A stretch of DNA of 64,000 nt from Vicinamibacteria bacterium (GTDB lineage: Bacteria; Acidobacteriota; Vicinamibacteria; Fen-336): assembly GCA_035570235.1 (NCBI GenBank), contig DATMML010000062.1, positions 1 to 64,000 of the forward strand. The letters run 5' to 3'. Made by a program: the position numbers and the translations under genes. The notes under the pieces are model-generated. The model saw only the letters and a list, made by a program, of their open reading frames with translations. It made no database searches and was not told the origin of the DNA. Position 1 is the first letter of the stretch. Each line of letters opens with the position of its first letter. Shown piece after piece: positions 1-8,816 of this stretch.

Positions 1-660
<660 letters not shown>

Positions 661-716
661 CTATTTTGAGCGTGCTACTGGGCCCCCGGATGTGATCGGG
701 GCCCAACACCGACTGG

Positions 717-745
717 ATAATAGGCCCTGGCTTAGCAAATGTCAA
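717..745 (-). promoter_or_regulatory. Sigma-70 type promoter of dnaK
   Basis: On the minus strand TTGACA (745-740) and TATTAT (722-717) are separated by exactly 17 bp. Transcription would start near 710, giving a leader of about 70 nt before the dnaK ATG at 639. No CIRCE element is present, so heat control by HrcA is not indicated. Confidence 0.75.
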
Positions 746-772
746 GCACTAAATATGAGTCCAATGCACTAA
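746..772. repeat. Direct repeat GCACTAA upstream of the dnaK promoter
   Basis: GCACTAA occurs at 746-752 and 766-772, 20 bp apart, directly upstream of the dnaK -35 box. Two helical turns of spacing would suit a regulator binding on one face of the DNA. Function is inference. Confidence 0.4.
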
Positions 773-816
773 GGGATGGGGCGAAGGCTAACCCCCCTGC
801 CAAAGCCCTGATCTTG

Positions 817-845
817 TTGCGAATAAGGGGAGTCTTTGGTAGGAT
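817..845 (+). promoter_or_regulatory. Sigma-70 type promoter for the gene at 870
   Basis: TTGCGA (817-822) and TAGGAT (840-845) are separated by 17 bp and lie 25 nt before the TTG start at 870. Together with the dnaK promoter this makes the 640-869 interval a divergent promoter region. Confidence 0.55.
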
Positions 846-869
846 CGGCCAGGAAAATTTGGGGCTCAG

Positions 870-1733
870 TTGAAGTCGCCATTCGAGGTACCCGGACGAC
901 CCCCCGAGGAGGGGGGACCAGGGACCCCCGACGGGCCCCTGCCCAAGCATCTCTGCCGGGTGACGGGTCTCAACCAGAACTACACGTCCAGCGTCGGCAC
1001 GCTCTACCACATCCAGGTCGAGGACCGGGGGCCGGTCCTGGATCCCGTGCTGGAGCTCGAGGTCCGCCGCATCAACACCATCATCTACGCGAACTATGGC
1101 GAGCCCAACGCCCGCATCATCTTCGGGCGCGACCACGACTTTCCCGACGTTCGCAGCGCGGAGCAGAACCGGACCATCGAGCAGCAGATCAAGATCCTTG
1201 CCGAAGGGGCCCGCCGGATCATCGATGAGAAGGAGCAGCGCCAGGTCCTTCAGATCAAGTGCTTGATCCGGGAGTACTACCTCACCAAGCACGACGCCGC
1301 CAAGAAAGAGTTCGAGCAGGCCAACGCCCTCTATCCTTTCCTCTTCTCCCGGGCCTGGGCGGAGCTGAAGCAGGAGCAGGAGCGAGCGCGGACGGGAGGG
1401 CTCCCCGAGCCCCTGCCCGCCCCCGCACCCCCCCCCGCAGCCCTGACCGCTCCCGCCGAGGAGGTGATCTATCCCCTCGACCCCGTGCTGCGGGAGCGGG
1501 TGCTCGAGATCGAGCGCGTGCTCGAGGAGCTCACGCGGGATCTGGAGCTCCTAAAGGGCTCCGGCCGGGCCGACGACATCCTGCTCCAGACCTGTCGCAA
1601 GCTCATGACGCGGGCCAAAGAAACCCTGGCCGGCCGGGAGCCCACCGACTTCACGACCCGCCGGCTGGAGATGACCCGCAACAGCCTCACCACCACCTGG
1701 AAGCAGGTGCGCTCCCGGGTGAAGGCGGTCTAG
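870..1733 (+). CDS. Conserved-looking protein of unknown function, coiled-coil rich
   Basis: A 287-residue cytosolic protein I do not recognise. Residues about 30-75 form a compact hydrophobic/beta region (NQNYTSSVGTLYHIQVEDRG, then LELEVRRINTIIYANYG). Residues 95-165 are helical and charged, followed by a Pro/Ala linker (about 175-200) and a second helical, probably coiled-coil region to the end. The TTG start at 870 follows a promoter-like sequence; a later start is possible because the first 20 residues are low complexity (PGRPPEEGGPGTPDG). It is transcribed divergently from dnaK, which hints at, but does not show, a stress-related role. No signal peptide or membrane segment. Confidence 0.75.
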   Translation: MKSPFEVPGRPPEEGGPGTPDGPLPKHLCRVTGLNQNYTSSVGTLYHIQVEDRGPVLDPVLELEVRRINTIIYANYGEPNARIIFGRDHDFPDVRSAEQNRTIEQQIKILAEGARRIIDEKEQRQVLQIKCLIREYYLTKHDAAKKEFEQANALYPFLFSRAWAELKQEQERARTGGLPEPLPAPAPPPAALTAPAEEVIYPLDPVLRERVLEIERVLEELTRDLELLKGSGRADDILLQTCRKLMTRAKETLAGREPTDFTTRRLEMTRNSLTTTWKQVRSRVKAV

Positions 1734-2047
1734 TCTCCGGCCTTCTCCGCCCCCGCCAGGGCCGCGCTCAGGTTGTACTTCATCTCCCCCGCCAGCTTGG
1801 TGATCCGCATCCCTTCCAAGCCCTTGAGTCGGCAGGCCAGGGCGGGCGTGTCCGAGGTGTCCCCGTTGCGTCGGTACTTGATCTCGCAGTAGCGGCACTC
1901 CCCGTTCCAGCAGTAGCGGCCGGAGCCGATGTCCTCGGACACGTACTGCATCTGGCGAAGGAGGAGATTGTTCTCGGGGACGTGGAAGACCTTGCCCAGG
2001 ACGACGATCCGAATGAGCTTCTCGTAGGGCTCGTAGAAGTCGGACAT
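1730..2047 (-). CDS. Small [2Fe-2S] ferredoxin-like protein
   Basis: 105 residues. The spacing C-x4-C-x2-C in GRYCWNGECRYCEIKY (about residues 46-54), plus a fourth cysteine in ALACRLKGL (about residue 72), is that of a plant-type [2Fe-2S] ferredoxin fold. NNLLLRQMQYVSEDIG precedes the cluster loop, as in the succinate dehydrogenase/ferredoxin family. It would act in cytosolic electron transfer; the partner is unknown. It converges on the preceding gene, overlapping its stop by 4 bases. The C-terminal Ala-rich tail is not informative. Fold assignment is fairly firm, physiological role unknown. Confidence 0.82.
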   Translation of the reverse strand: MSDFYEPYEKLIRIVVLGKVFHVPENNLLLRQMQYVSEDIGSGRYCWNGECRYCEIKYRRNGDTSDTPALACRLKGLEGMRITKLAGEMKYNLSAALAGAEKAGD

Positions 2048-2170
2048 GGCGTTCCCTGGGGCCTCCAGCGATTAGAGCATGGGGTCCGTCCCGGGGCAAC
2101 GACGGCCCGGGGGGGAAAGCGAGTCCGGTCTTCCTGCTGTTAGAATGCGCGCACTTCCCGGGAGGTCCGC

Positions 2171-4276
2171 TTGGCCCAAACCCCTGCGCCGGTCGCGTTC
2201 CGGCCCTACGTCGCGGACGAGACGGCGCTCCCAGAGCTGACCCTGCGCGCGCTCGTCCTGGGCTCGCTCCTGGGCCTGCTTTTCGGCGCCTCCTCCGCCT
2301 ACCTGGGCCTGCGCGTGGGCCTCACCGTGTCCGCCTCCATCCCCATCGCGGTCATCTCCATCACCGTGTTCCGCGCCCTCTCCCGCACCCTGGGCTCCCC
2401 GGCCTCAATCCTTGAGAACAACATCGTCCAAACCACAGGCTCGGCGGGGGAGTCCATCGCGGGGGGGGTGATCTACACCATCCCCGCCCTTGTGTTCCTG
2501 GGCTTCGAGCTGGACTGGATGCGGACCATGGTGCTCGCCCTGCTGGGCGGCATTCTCGGCATCCTGATGATGATTCCGCTCCGGCGCTACCTGATCGTTC
2601 GGGAGCACGGGGTCCTCACCTACCCCGAGGGGACGGCCTGCGCCGAGGTCCTCATGGTGGGGGAGGAGAAGGGGACGGAGGCCCGGCTGGTCTTCGAGGG
2701 GCTGTTTGTGGGCCTCTTCTACAAGATGCTGATGGCCATCAACGGCCTGTGGAACCAGTTCCCGGAGCGGGTGCTCGGCTTCTACAACAAGACAGCCCGA
2801 ATTCGCCTGGACGCCTCCCCGGAGCTCATGGGGGTCGGCTACATCATCGGGTACCGCTCCTCCGCCCTCATGGTGGGGGGCGGGGCCCTAGCCTCCCTGG
2901 TCCTCATTCCCGCCATCGCCCTCTTTGGCGAAGGCCGCTCCGCCCCCCTCTATCCGGCCAGCGTCCCCATCTCGACCATGGGGGCGGACGACATCTGGAA
3001 CTACTACATCCGCTACGTGGGGGCGGGAGCGGTGGCGGCGGGGGGCATCATCAACCTCGTAAGGGCCATGCCCACCATCATCGACTCCTTCGCTGCCTCC
3101 TTCCGCGACCTCCGGCTTTCGCGGGGCGGCGGCGGGCCGGCCCTGCGCCGCACCGAGCGCGACATTCCCATCACCGTCGTGCTGGTGGGCTCGGTGGCCC
3201 TCGCCCTGGCCATGACCCTCATCCCCCAGCTCAAGGTGAACCTCCTGGCCGCGGGCCTCATCATCCTCTTCGGCTTCTTCTTCTCCGTGGTCGCCTCCCG
3301 CATCACGGGTGAGCTTGGTTCCTCCTCCTGCCCGATCAGCGGCATGGCCATCGCTACCCTCATGGGCACCTGCCTCATCTTCGTGACCCTGGGCTGGACC
3401 GGCCACGGATACACCGCGGTGGCTCTGGCCGTGGGGGGGGTGGTGTGCATCGCCGCCAGCAACGCGGGGACCACGAGCCAGGATCTGAAGACCGGGTTCC
3501 TGGTGGGGGCCACGCCCTGGAAGCAGCAGGTGGCTCTCATCGTGGGGGTGCTGGCCTGCGTGTTCGTGGTGGGAAGGACCGTCATCTTCATCAACGAGAG
3601 CTTCAGCACCGTCCGCGCCGCCCACTTTGACGTCGTCCTGAGCGCGGACGCGCAGGCCCCCCGGCAGGCGGGCCCCGACGGCGCGTCCTACGGGCTCCGC
3701 CGCGTGGGGGGGGTGCCGGGGATCCCGGACGGGACCTACTTGGCCGACGCCGAGGGCCAGGTCCATTTCGAGGTCGTGCAAGGCATCGGCTCCGAGCGGG
3801 CCTCCGCGCCCCAAGCCCGGCTGATGAGCCTGGTCATCAAGGGGATTCTGGAGCGTCAGCTCCCCTGGGGCCTCGTCCTCATCGGGGTCTTCATCTCCAT
3901 CGTCATGGAAATGGTGGGGGTTCCCGCCTTGGCCTTCGCGGTCGGGGTGTACTTGCCCCTGGAGAGCACGACCCCGGTCTTCGTGGGGGGCCTGGTGCGC
4001 TGGCTGATCGACCGGCACCGCGGGGGGGAGGCGGAATCCGACGCGGGCCCGGGCGTGCTTTACAGCTCCGGCCTCATCGCGGGCGGCTCCCTCATGGGCC
4101 TGGGGGTGGCGGCGCTGGCCCCCGATCGGCTCACCTGGCTGCGCGAGGCATTCAACCTCGGGCCCCGCCTCCTGCCCCCGGCCTTCGTGACCTCTGCCAT
4201 TCCCGGGCTGCTGGCCTTCCTCCTCATCGCCTACCTGCTCCACCGCCGGGCCCGGGGCTCACCGCCCGCCGCCTGA
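2171..4276 (+). CDS. OPT family oligopeptide transporter
   Basis: A 701-residue inner-membrane protein with many hydrophobic segments spread over the whole length. It carries family features such as LFGASSAYLGLRVGLTVSASIP near the N-terminus, NNIVQTTGSAGESIAGG (about 77-93), and the SGMAIATLMGTCLIF segment. Bacterial OPT proteins import oligopeptides or metal-chelate compounds. A soluble insertion lies at about residues 480-545 (Ala/Gly/Asp rich, SADAQAPRQAGPDG). The TTG start at 2171 is chosen because GGAGG sits 5 nt upstream. The next gene starts 4 bp after its stop, so the two are probably cotranscribed. Family call is firm; substrate unknown. Confidence 0.93.
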   Translation: MAQTPAPVAFRPYVADETALPELTLRALVLGSLLGLLFGASSAYLGLRVGLTVSASIPIAVISITVFRALSRTLGSPASILENNIVQTTGSAGESIAGGVIYTIPALVFLGFELDWMRTMVLALLGGILGILMMIPLRRYLIVREHGVLTYPEGTACAEVLMVGEEKGTEARLVFEGLFVGLFYKMLMAINGLWNQFPERVLGFYNKTARIRLDASPELMGVGYIIGYRSSALMVGGGALASLVLIPAIALFGEGRSAPLYPASVPISTMGADDIWNYYIRYVGAGAVAAGGIINLVRAMPTIIDSFAASFRDLRLSRGGGGPALRRTERDIPITVVLVGSVALALAMTLIPQLKVNLLAAGLIILFGFFFSVVASRITGELGSSSCPISGMAIATLMGTCLIFVTLGWTGHGYTAVALAVGGVVCIAASNAGTTSQDLKTGFLVGATPWKQQVALIVGVLACVFVVGRTVIFINESFSTVRAAHFDVVLSADAQAPRQAGPDGASYGLRRVGGVPGIPDGTYLADAEGQVHFEVVQGIGSERASAPQARLMSLVIKGILERQLPWGLVLIGVFISIVMEMVGVPALAFAVGVYLPLESTTPVFVGGLVRWLIDRHRGGEAESDAGPGVLYSSGLIAGGSLMGLGVAALAPDRLTWLREAFNLGPRLLPPAFVTSAIPGLLAFLLIAYLLHRRARGSPPAA

Positions 4277-4280
4277 GCCC

Positions 4281-4865
4281 ATGCCCCCGGATGACCCGTC
4301 GGCCCGACAGTCAATGAAGGTCGCCTTCATCGGCACCCACGGCGTGGGCAAGACCACCCTCTGCTACGACCTCGCCTCCCTCCTCAAGCGCCAGGACGTG
4401 AACGTGGACATGGTCAAGGAGGTGGCCCGGCTCTCGCCCCTTCCCATCAACCGCCAGACCTCGATCGAGGCCCAGACCTGGATTCTCATGACCCAGGTGG
4501 CGGAGGAGATAAGGTCCGCCAGCCAGCACGCGGTGGTGGTCTGCGACCGCAGCGTCCTCGACAATTATGCCTACCTGGCCCTGGCCTGCGGCCGCCAGAA
4601 GCCGATCGAGCGCTTCGTGGACCACTGGATGAAGACCTACGATCTGCTCTTCAAGGTTCCCCTCTCCACCGCGCCCGTCTCCGCGGACGGCGTGCGCGAC
4701 ACCGACCAGTTCTTCATGCGCTCCATCGACGAGCTCGTCGACCGCCTGCTCAAGGAGAAGAAGATCCCCCACGAGGTGCTCCCCCCCGGACAGCGGGAGC
4801 GGTGGCTCGAGACGGTGCGCGAACGGGTCCTGAGTGCTCCCGGGCTGTCCAAGCGGCTGTTCTAG
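4281..4865 (+). CDS. P-loop ATPase/kinase-like protein (NadR-kinase/AAA_28 type)
   Basis: 194 residues. The Walker A loop GTHGVGKTT (about 18-26) follows MKVAFI. EVARLSPLPINRQTSIEAQTWIL and VVVCDRSVLDNYAYLAL (Walker B-like with DR) resemble the nucleoside/NMN kinase part of NadR-like P-loop proteins. It probably phosphorylates a small substrate in the cytosol; substrate unknown. An in-frame ATG at 4314 (MKVAFIGTHG) is an equally plausible start, since neither ATG has a clear ribosome site. It sits 4 bp after the OPT transporter gene, so a role in handling the imported compound is conceivable. Confidence 0.8.
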   Translation: MPPDDPSARQSMKVAFIGTHGVGKTTLCYDLASLLKRQDVNVDMVKEVARLSPLPINRQTSIEAQTWILMTQVAEEIRSASQHAVVVCDRSVLDNYAYLALACGRQKPIERFVDHWMKTYDLLFKVPLSTAPVSADGVRDTDQFFMRSIDELVDRLLKEKKIPHEVLPPGQRERWLETVRERVLSAPGLSKRLF

Positions 4866-5042
4866 GGCCGGTGGGTTCTCGACGCCCTCGGGGGCCGAGG
4901 CCCGCCGCCTGGGGGGGAACACTTGCCGCTCATCCCCTTTCCAGAGAGGGATGGCCCGCCACCCACCGGGGCCGCCACCCCTCGTGCCGCGGCGACGATG
5001 GCACGACAACGAACGAGCACGACAACGAACAAGGAGGGACCG

Positions 5043-5663
5043 ATGATGGGAACGCAGGAATGGGTGGGCGGGCTGCTCAGCGCACTCTTGCTGCTGACCG
5101 GACCCCCGCGAGGAGCAGCCGCCGCTCCCAAGGACGATCATCCCATGGACCAAGTCGAGCAGGAGTTCGGTAAGGCCAACCCCAAGGCGCCCTCCGCCCT
5201 CTCCCGATTCGCGTTTCTCATCAGCCGCTGGCGGTGCGAAGCGAGGGCGCGGTTGGCCAATGGAGACTGGCAGGCGCTGCAGGCCACGTGGTTCGGTCGC
5301 TTCGTCCTCGACGGCTATGCCATCGCGGACGAATACCGCATGACCGGCCCCTCGGGAGAGCTGATCGTGCTCGGCGTGAATCTCCGGACTTATGACGCCA
5401 TCCGGCAGACTTGGAACATGAAGTGGCTGAGCGCGCTCGCGGGAACGTGGGTGGATCTGGGGCCGGAGGAGCTCGGGGGGGTGACGTTCGATGGCGGGTC
5501 CATCGCCTACGTGTTCAAGGAGCCCCTGGCCCCCCACGCTTACACGCGCGCGACCTACACGAACATTTCCGAAAAGCACTTCACCTGGCGCGGCGAGAAG
5601 TCCGATGACGGGAAGACGTGGAGCGAGTTCATGGTGCTGGAGGCCTACCGAAGCAAGGAGTAG
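5043..5663 (+). CDS. Exported protein of unknown function (DUF1579-like)
   Basis: 206 residues with an N-terminal signal peptide (WVGGLLSALLLLTGPPRGAAAA, cleavage near residue 28). The mature part has alternating strands with many aromatic residues (SRWRCEARARLANGDWQALQATWFGRFVLDGYAIADEYRM, NLRTYDAIRQTWNMKWLSA). It resembles the lipocalin-like barrels grouped as DUF1579; I am only moderately sure of that family. The ATG at 5043 follows AAGGAGGGA by a few bases; an ATG two codons upstream frame is excluded by this site. Likely periplasmic. It stands alone, separated by 177 bp from the gene before it and convergent with the next operon. Confidence 0.75.
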   Translation: MMGTQEWVGGLLSALLLLTGPPRGAAAAPKDDHPMDQVEQEFGKANPKAPSALSRFAFLISRWRCEARARLANGDWQALQATWFGRFVLDGYAIADEYRMTGPSGELIVLGVNLRTYDAIRQTWNMKWLSALAGTWVDLGPEELGGVTFDGGSIAYVFKEPLAPHAYTRATYTNISEKHFTWRGEKSDDGKTWSEFMVLEAYRSKE

Positions 5664-5698
5664 CCGCCCCTTCTGAGCCTTGACGGCTAGGGGGGGCC

Positions 5699-7072
5699 CT
5701 ACGTCCCCTCGCGCATGTCGATGCCGAGCTGCTTGCACTTCTTGTAGAGGTGGCTTCGCTCCAGCCCCAGGCTGCGGGCGGCGTTGGTGACGTGGCCGCC
5801 GGTCGTCCTCAGCCGCTCGCGGATCACGTCGCGCTCGAAGGACTCCACCAGGTCCCGAAGCGCCCCCTGCGCGGGGGCGGGCGCGGGGCGGGTGGCGGGG
5901 GAGGTGGGGAGGGCGGCGCGGAGATCCTCCCCCGTCAGGGGATCGCCCTCGGAGAGGATGAGGGCGCGCTCGACCACGTTCCGGAGCTCGCGCACGTTGC
6001 CCCTCCAGGGCTGCGCGCGGAGCAGCTCCAAGGCCTCGGGGGCGATGCGGCGTGGCTTCCAGAGGTTGCGCCGGCAGGCCGCGGCCGCGAAGTGGAGGGC
6101 GAGGGTGGGCACGTCGTCCGGCCGCTCCCTTAGGGGAGGCGCGCGCAGGGTGAGGGTGCTGATCCGGTAGTAGAGGTCCTCGCGGAAGCGCCCGTCCGCG
6201 AGCATGGTCTCCACGTCGCGGTTGGTGGCGGAGATGAGGCGCACGTCCACCCGGATCTCGCCCGTGCCCCCCACCCGCGTCACCTCGCCGTCCTGGAGCA
6301 CGCGGAGCAGCTTGGCCTGCATGGCCGCGGGCATGTCCCCGATCTCGTCCAGGAAGAGGGTGCCCCCGTCGGCCTGCTCGAACCGGCCGCGGCGCTGGGC
6401 CACCGCCCCCGAGAACGCCCCTTTCTCGTGGCCGAAGAGCTCGCTCTCCACCAGATCTGCGGGCACGGCCGCGCAGTTCATGCGCACGAAGGGCTGGGCC
6501 CGGCGGGGCGAGAGCTCGTGGATGGCCCGGGCCACCAGCTCCTTGCCGGTCCCGTTCTCGCCCACGACCAGGATGGGTACGTCGGAGGGGGCGGCGCGCT
6601 CCACCAGGGCCCGCAGGGAGGCCAGGGGCGCGCTGTCCCCCACGAGCGCGAGCTCGTCCCGCCAGTACCTCTGCAGCTCGCGGTTCTCGCGCTCCAGGCG
6701 GTCCAGGCGCAAGGCGTTGCGGAGGGTGAGGAGCAGCCGGTCGAGCCCCACCGGCTTCTCCACGAAATCCAGAGCCCCCAGGCGGGTGGCTTTGACCGCC
6801 GTCTCCACCGTGGCCTGTCCGCTCATGAGGATCACGGGCACGTCCGCGTTGCGCTCGCGCAGCCGGGCCAGGAACTCGAGCCCGTCCATCTCCGGCATCA
6901 CCACGTCGGAGAGAACCGCGTCCACCGGCTCCTCCTGCAGCCGCTCCAGGGCCCGCACGGCCGAGGAGGCGGTCAAGGCGGTGTAGCCCTCGAGGGCGAA
7001 GGCTCGGGACAGGGAGGCCAGGGTGCCGGGGTCGTCGTCCAGGATCAGGATGCGCGGCTTAGCCATCCCCAA
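5699..7072 (-). CDS. Sigma-54-dependent response regulator (NtrC family)
   Basis: 457 residues: receiver domain (1-120, phospho-acceptor D56 in DAVLSDVVMP), AAA+ sigma-54 activation domain (145-370, Walker A GENGTGKE at 171-178, Walker B GGTLFLDEIG), and a C-terminal Fis-type helix-turn-helix (VTNAARSLGLERSHLYKKCKQLG). It activates sigma-54 promoters after phosphorylation by the sensor kinase encoded immediately upstream, with 7 bp between them. The sigma-54 contact loop reads GAFSGA (218-223) instead of the usual GAFTGA. The start is TTG at 7072, or ATG at 7066 with no better ribosome site; this does not affect any domain. Last gene of a four-gene operon. Confidence 0.95.
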   Translation of the reverse strand: MGMAKPRILILDDDPGTLASLSRAFALEGYTALTASSAVRALERLQEEPVDAVLSDVVMPEMDGLEFLARLRERNADVPVILMSGQATVETAVKATRLGALDFVEKPVGLDRLLLTLRNALRLDRLERENRELQRYWRDELALVGDSAPLASLRALVERAAPSDVPILVVGENGTGKELVARAIHELSPRRAQPFVRMNCAAVPADLVESELFGHEKGAFSGAVAQRRGRFEQADGGTLFLDEIGDMPAAMQAKLLRVLQDGEVTRVGGTGEIRVDVRLISATNRDVETMLADGRFREDLYYRISTLTLRAPPLRERPDDVPTLALHFAAAACRRNLWKPRRIAPEALELLRAQPWRGNVRELRNVVERALILSEGDPLTGEDLRAALPTSPATRPAPAPAQGALRDLVESFERDVIRERLRTTGGHVTNAARSLGLERSHLYKKCKQLGIDMREGT

Positions 7073-7079
7073 GAGCTTC

Positions 7080-8816
7080 TCACAGATGCTCGGCCTTTTC
7101 GGGGAAGGGCAGGAGCAGCGTGAAGGCCACCCCCCCTCCCGGCTCGCTCTTCACCTCCACCCGCCCCCCGTGGTCGGAGACGATACCCTGAGCGATGGCC
7201 AGGCCCAGGCCGGTGCCACCCGGCTTGGTCGTGTAGTAGGGCGTGAAGAGCCGCGCTCGCTGCTCCTCGCTCAGGCCCGGTCCGCTGTCCCGCACTTCAA
7301 GCGCCACTCCCCCCGGGCGCGCGCGGCTCCGAATGCCGAGGGTGCCTCCCGCGGGCATGGCCTCGAGGGCGTTGGCCACCAGATTCCCGAGGGCGCGGGA
7401 CAGCAGGTCGGGGTCGGCGGAGATGGGGGGCAACGCCGGGGTATCCCGCTCGAGGCGCACCCCCGCCGCCCGCGCCTGGTAGAGGGCGAGGACCTGGTCC
7501 ACGAGACGGTTGAGGTCCACGAGCTGCCGCTGGGGCCGGGGCAGGCGCGCGAACTGGTCGAACTCCTCGATGATCGCCCGCAGCGCGCGGAGCTCGTGGA
7601 GGATGGTCTGGCTCGAGTCGCGGAAGAGGTCGGCGAAGGCGGCTCCCTCGCGCGACCCGCCCGCCGCATCGCGCTCGAGGGAGCGTTGCAGGGTCTCGAT
7701 GGAGAGCTGGATGGGGAAGAGCGGCTTCTTGAGCTCGTGGGCCAGGCGCCGCGCCATCTCCCGCCAGGCCGCCACCCGCTCCGCCTGGGCCAGCCGCTCC
7801 CGCGAGGCGCCGAGCTCGTCGATCATGGCGTTGAAGGCTCGGGCCAAGTCACCGATCTCGTCGCGGGTACGGACGGGCACCGTGCCCTCCAGGTCCCCCC
7901 GCGACACGCGCTCCGCGGCCTGGGCGAGTTCGCGGATGGGCAAGGCCAGGCGGCGGGAGAGCACGAGGCCACCGGCGAGGGCGGCCAGAAGGGCCACCCC
8001 CGCGAGGAGAAGGGTGAGGCGGCGGACCTGCTCCAGGGCGGTGTCCAGGGGCCCGCCGGGCGCGGCCACCACCAGTTGGAGGTCGGGATGCAGCGGCGCC
8101 GCCACAAAGCGGTAGGTGCCCCCTTTGAGGTCGACCCGGCCCGTCCCCGCGCCCAAGGCGGGGGATGCCCAGGCCAGCAGGGGCGAAGCGGAGGGCGCGA
8201 TCCACTGCTGGCGCAGCCCGTCGCGCAGGGCCACCTCCGCGCCCATGAGGCGCGACAAGTCGGACAGGAAGTCGTGGTCGAGAAAGATGCCTCCCCGCAC
8301 GGTGACCGTCGCTCCCCGCCAGGAGGCGGGGCGCTCTGCGACCAGGGCCAAGCGCTCGGCCACCCCGTAGCCCTCGGCCACCTTCTCCAGCCGCAGCCCG
8401 GGGTCGCCGGGGAAGAGCCCATCCCGGTCCTCGAGGCCGAAGCCCGCCGGCCAGTGGCGCGAGGAGACCACGAGCCCTCGGCCATCCACGATCTCGAGGT
8501 CCGGCAAGTCACGGCGGCGCGCGATCTCCTCCGCCAGTGTCCGGTCGGCCTCCGCGGGGGAGCGGGCGGAGGGGAGGTCCTGGTCCACCACCGCCGCCAC
8601 CTGGGCCTCGGCCCAGCGACGCCTCTCCGCGAGCCGGTCCCGCACGGCCTCGAGGCCTCGGCCCAGGCGGCCGAAGGAGGCCTCTTCCAGGCTGCGGGAG
8701 ATGAGGCCCGTGACCACGAGGGAGAGCAGGAGCAGGGGTAGGACGGCCACGAGCACGAAGCCGGCCAGCAGCCGACCCCGCAGACCCCCCACCACGCGGT
8801 TCACGGCTCGATCCAC
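7080..8816 (-). CDS. Membrane sensor histidine kinase, NtrY-like
   Basis: 578 residues. Membrane segments at about 17-38 and 267-286 bracket a periplasmic sensor domain of about 230 residues. A HAMP domain follows (288-340, with RTRDEIGDLARAFNAMIDEL). The phospho-acceptor H360 lies in RRLAHELKKPLFP, an NtrY/PilS-like H box, and the ATPase domain has N box NLVANALEAMPAGG, G1 DSGPGLS and G2 TKPGGTGLGLAI. It is the cognate kinase of the downstream sigma-54 activator. Its first 16 bases overlap the end of the solute-binding protein gene, so translation is probably coupled. The signal sensed is unknown. Confidence 0.95.
   Translation of the reverse strand: MDRAVNRVVGGLRGRLLAGFVLVAVLPLLLLSLVVTGLISRSLEEASFGRLGRGLEAVRDRLAERRRWAEAQVAAVVDQDLPSARSPAEADRTLAEEIARRRDLPDLEIVDGRGLVVSSRHWPAGFGLEDRDGLFPGDPGLRLEKVAEGYGVAERLALVAERPASWRGATVTVRGGIFLDHDFLSDLSRLMGAEVALRDGLRQQWIAPSASPLLAWASPALGAGTGRVDLKGGTYRFVAAPLHPDLQLVVAAPGGPLDTALEQVRRLTLLLAGVALLAALAGGLVLSRRLALPIRELAQAAERVSRGDLEGTVPVRTRDEIGDLARAFNAMIDELGASRERLAQAERVAAWREMARRLAHELKKPLFPIQLSIETLQRSLERDAAGGSREGAAFADLFRDSSQTILHELRALRAIIEEFDQFARLPRPQRQLVDLNRLVDQVLALYQARAAGVRLERDTPALPPISADPDLLSRALGNLVANALEAMPAGGTLGIRSRARPGGVALEVRDSGPGLSEEQRARLFTPYYTTKPGGTGLGLAIAQGIVSDHGGRVEVKSEPGGGVAFTLLLPFPEKAEHL

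Noticed and set aside
2888-4243. 451-residue open frame antisense to the OPT transporter
   Set aside because: Shadow of a high-GC gene; low-complexity Gly/His/Glu-rich translation with no domain.
7023-8741. 572-residue open frame antisense to the sensor kinase
   Set aside because: Same effect; the minus strand encodes a complete kinase.
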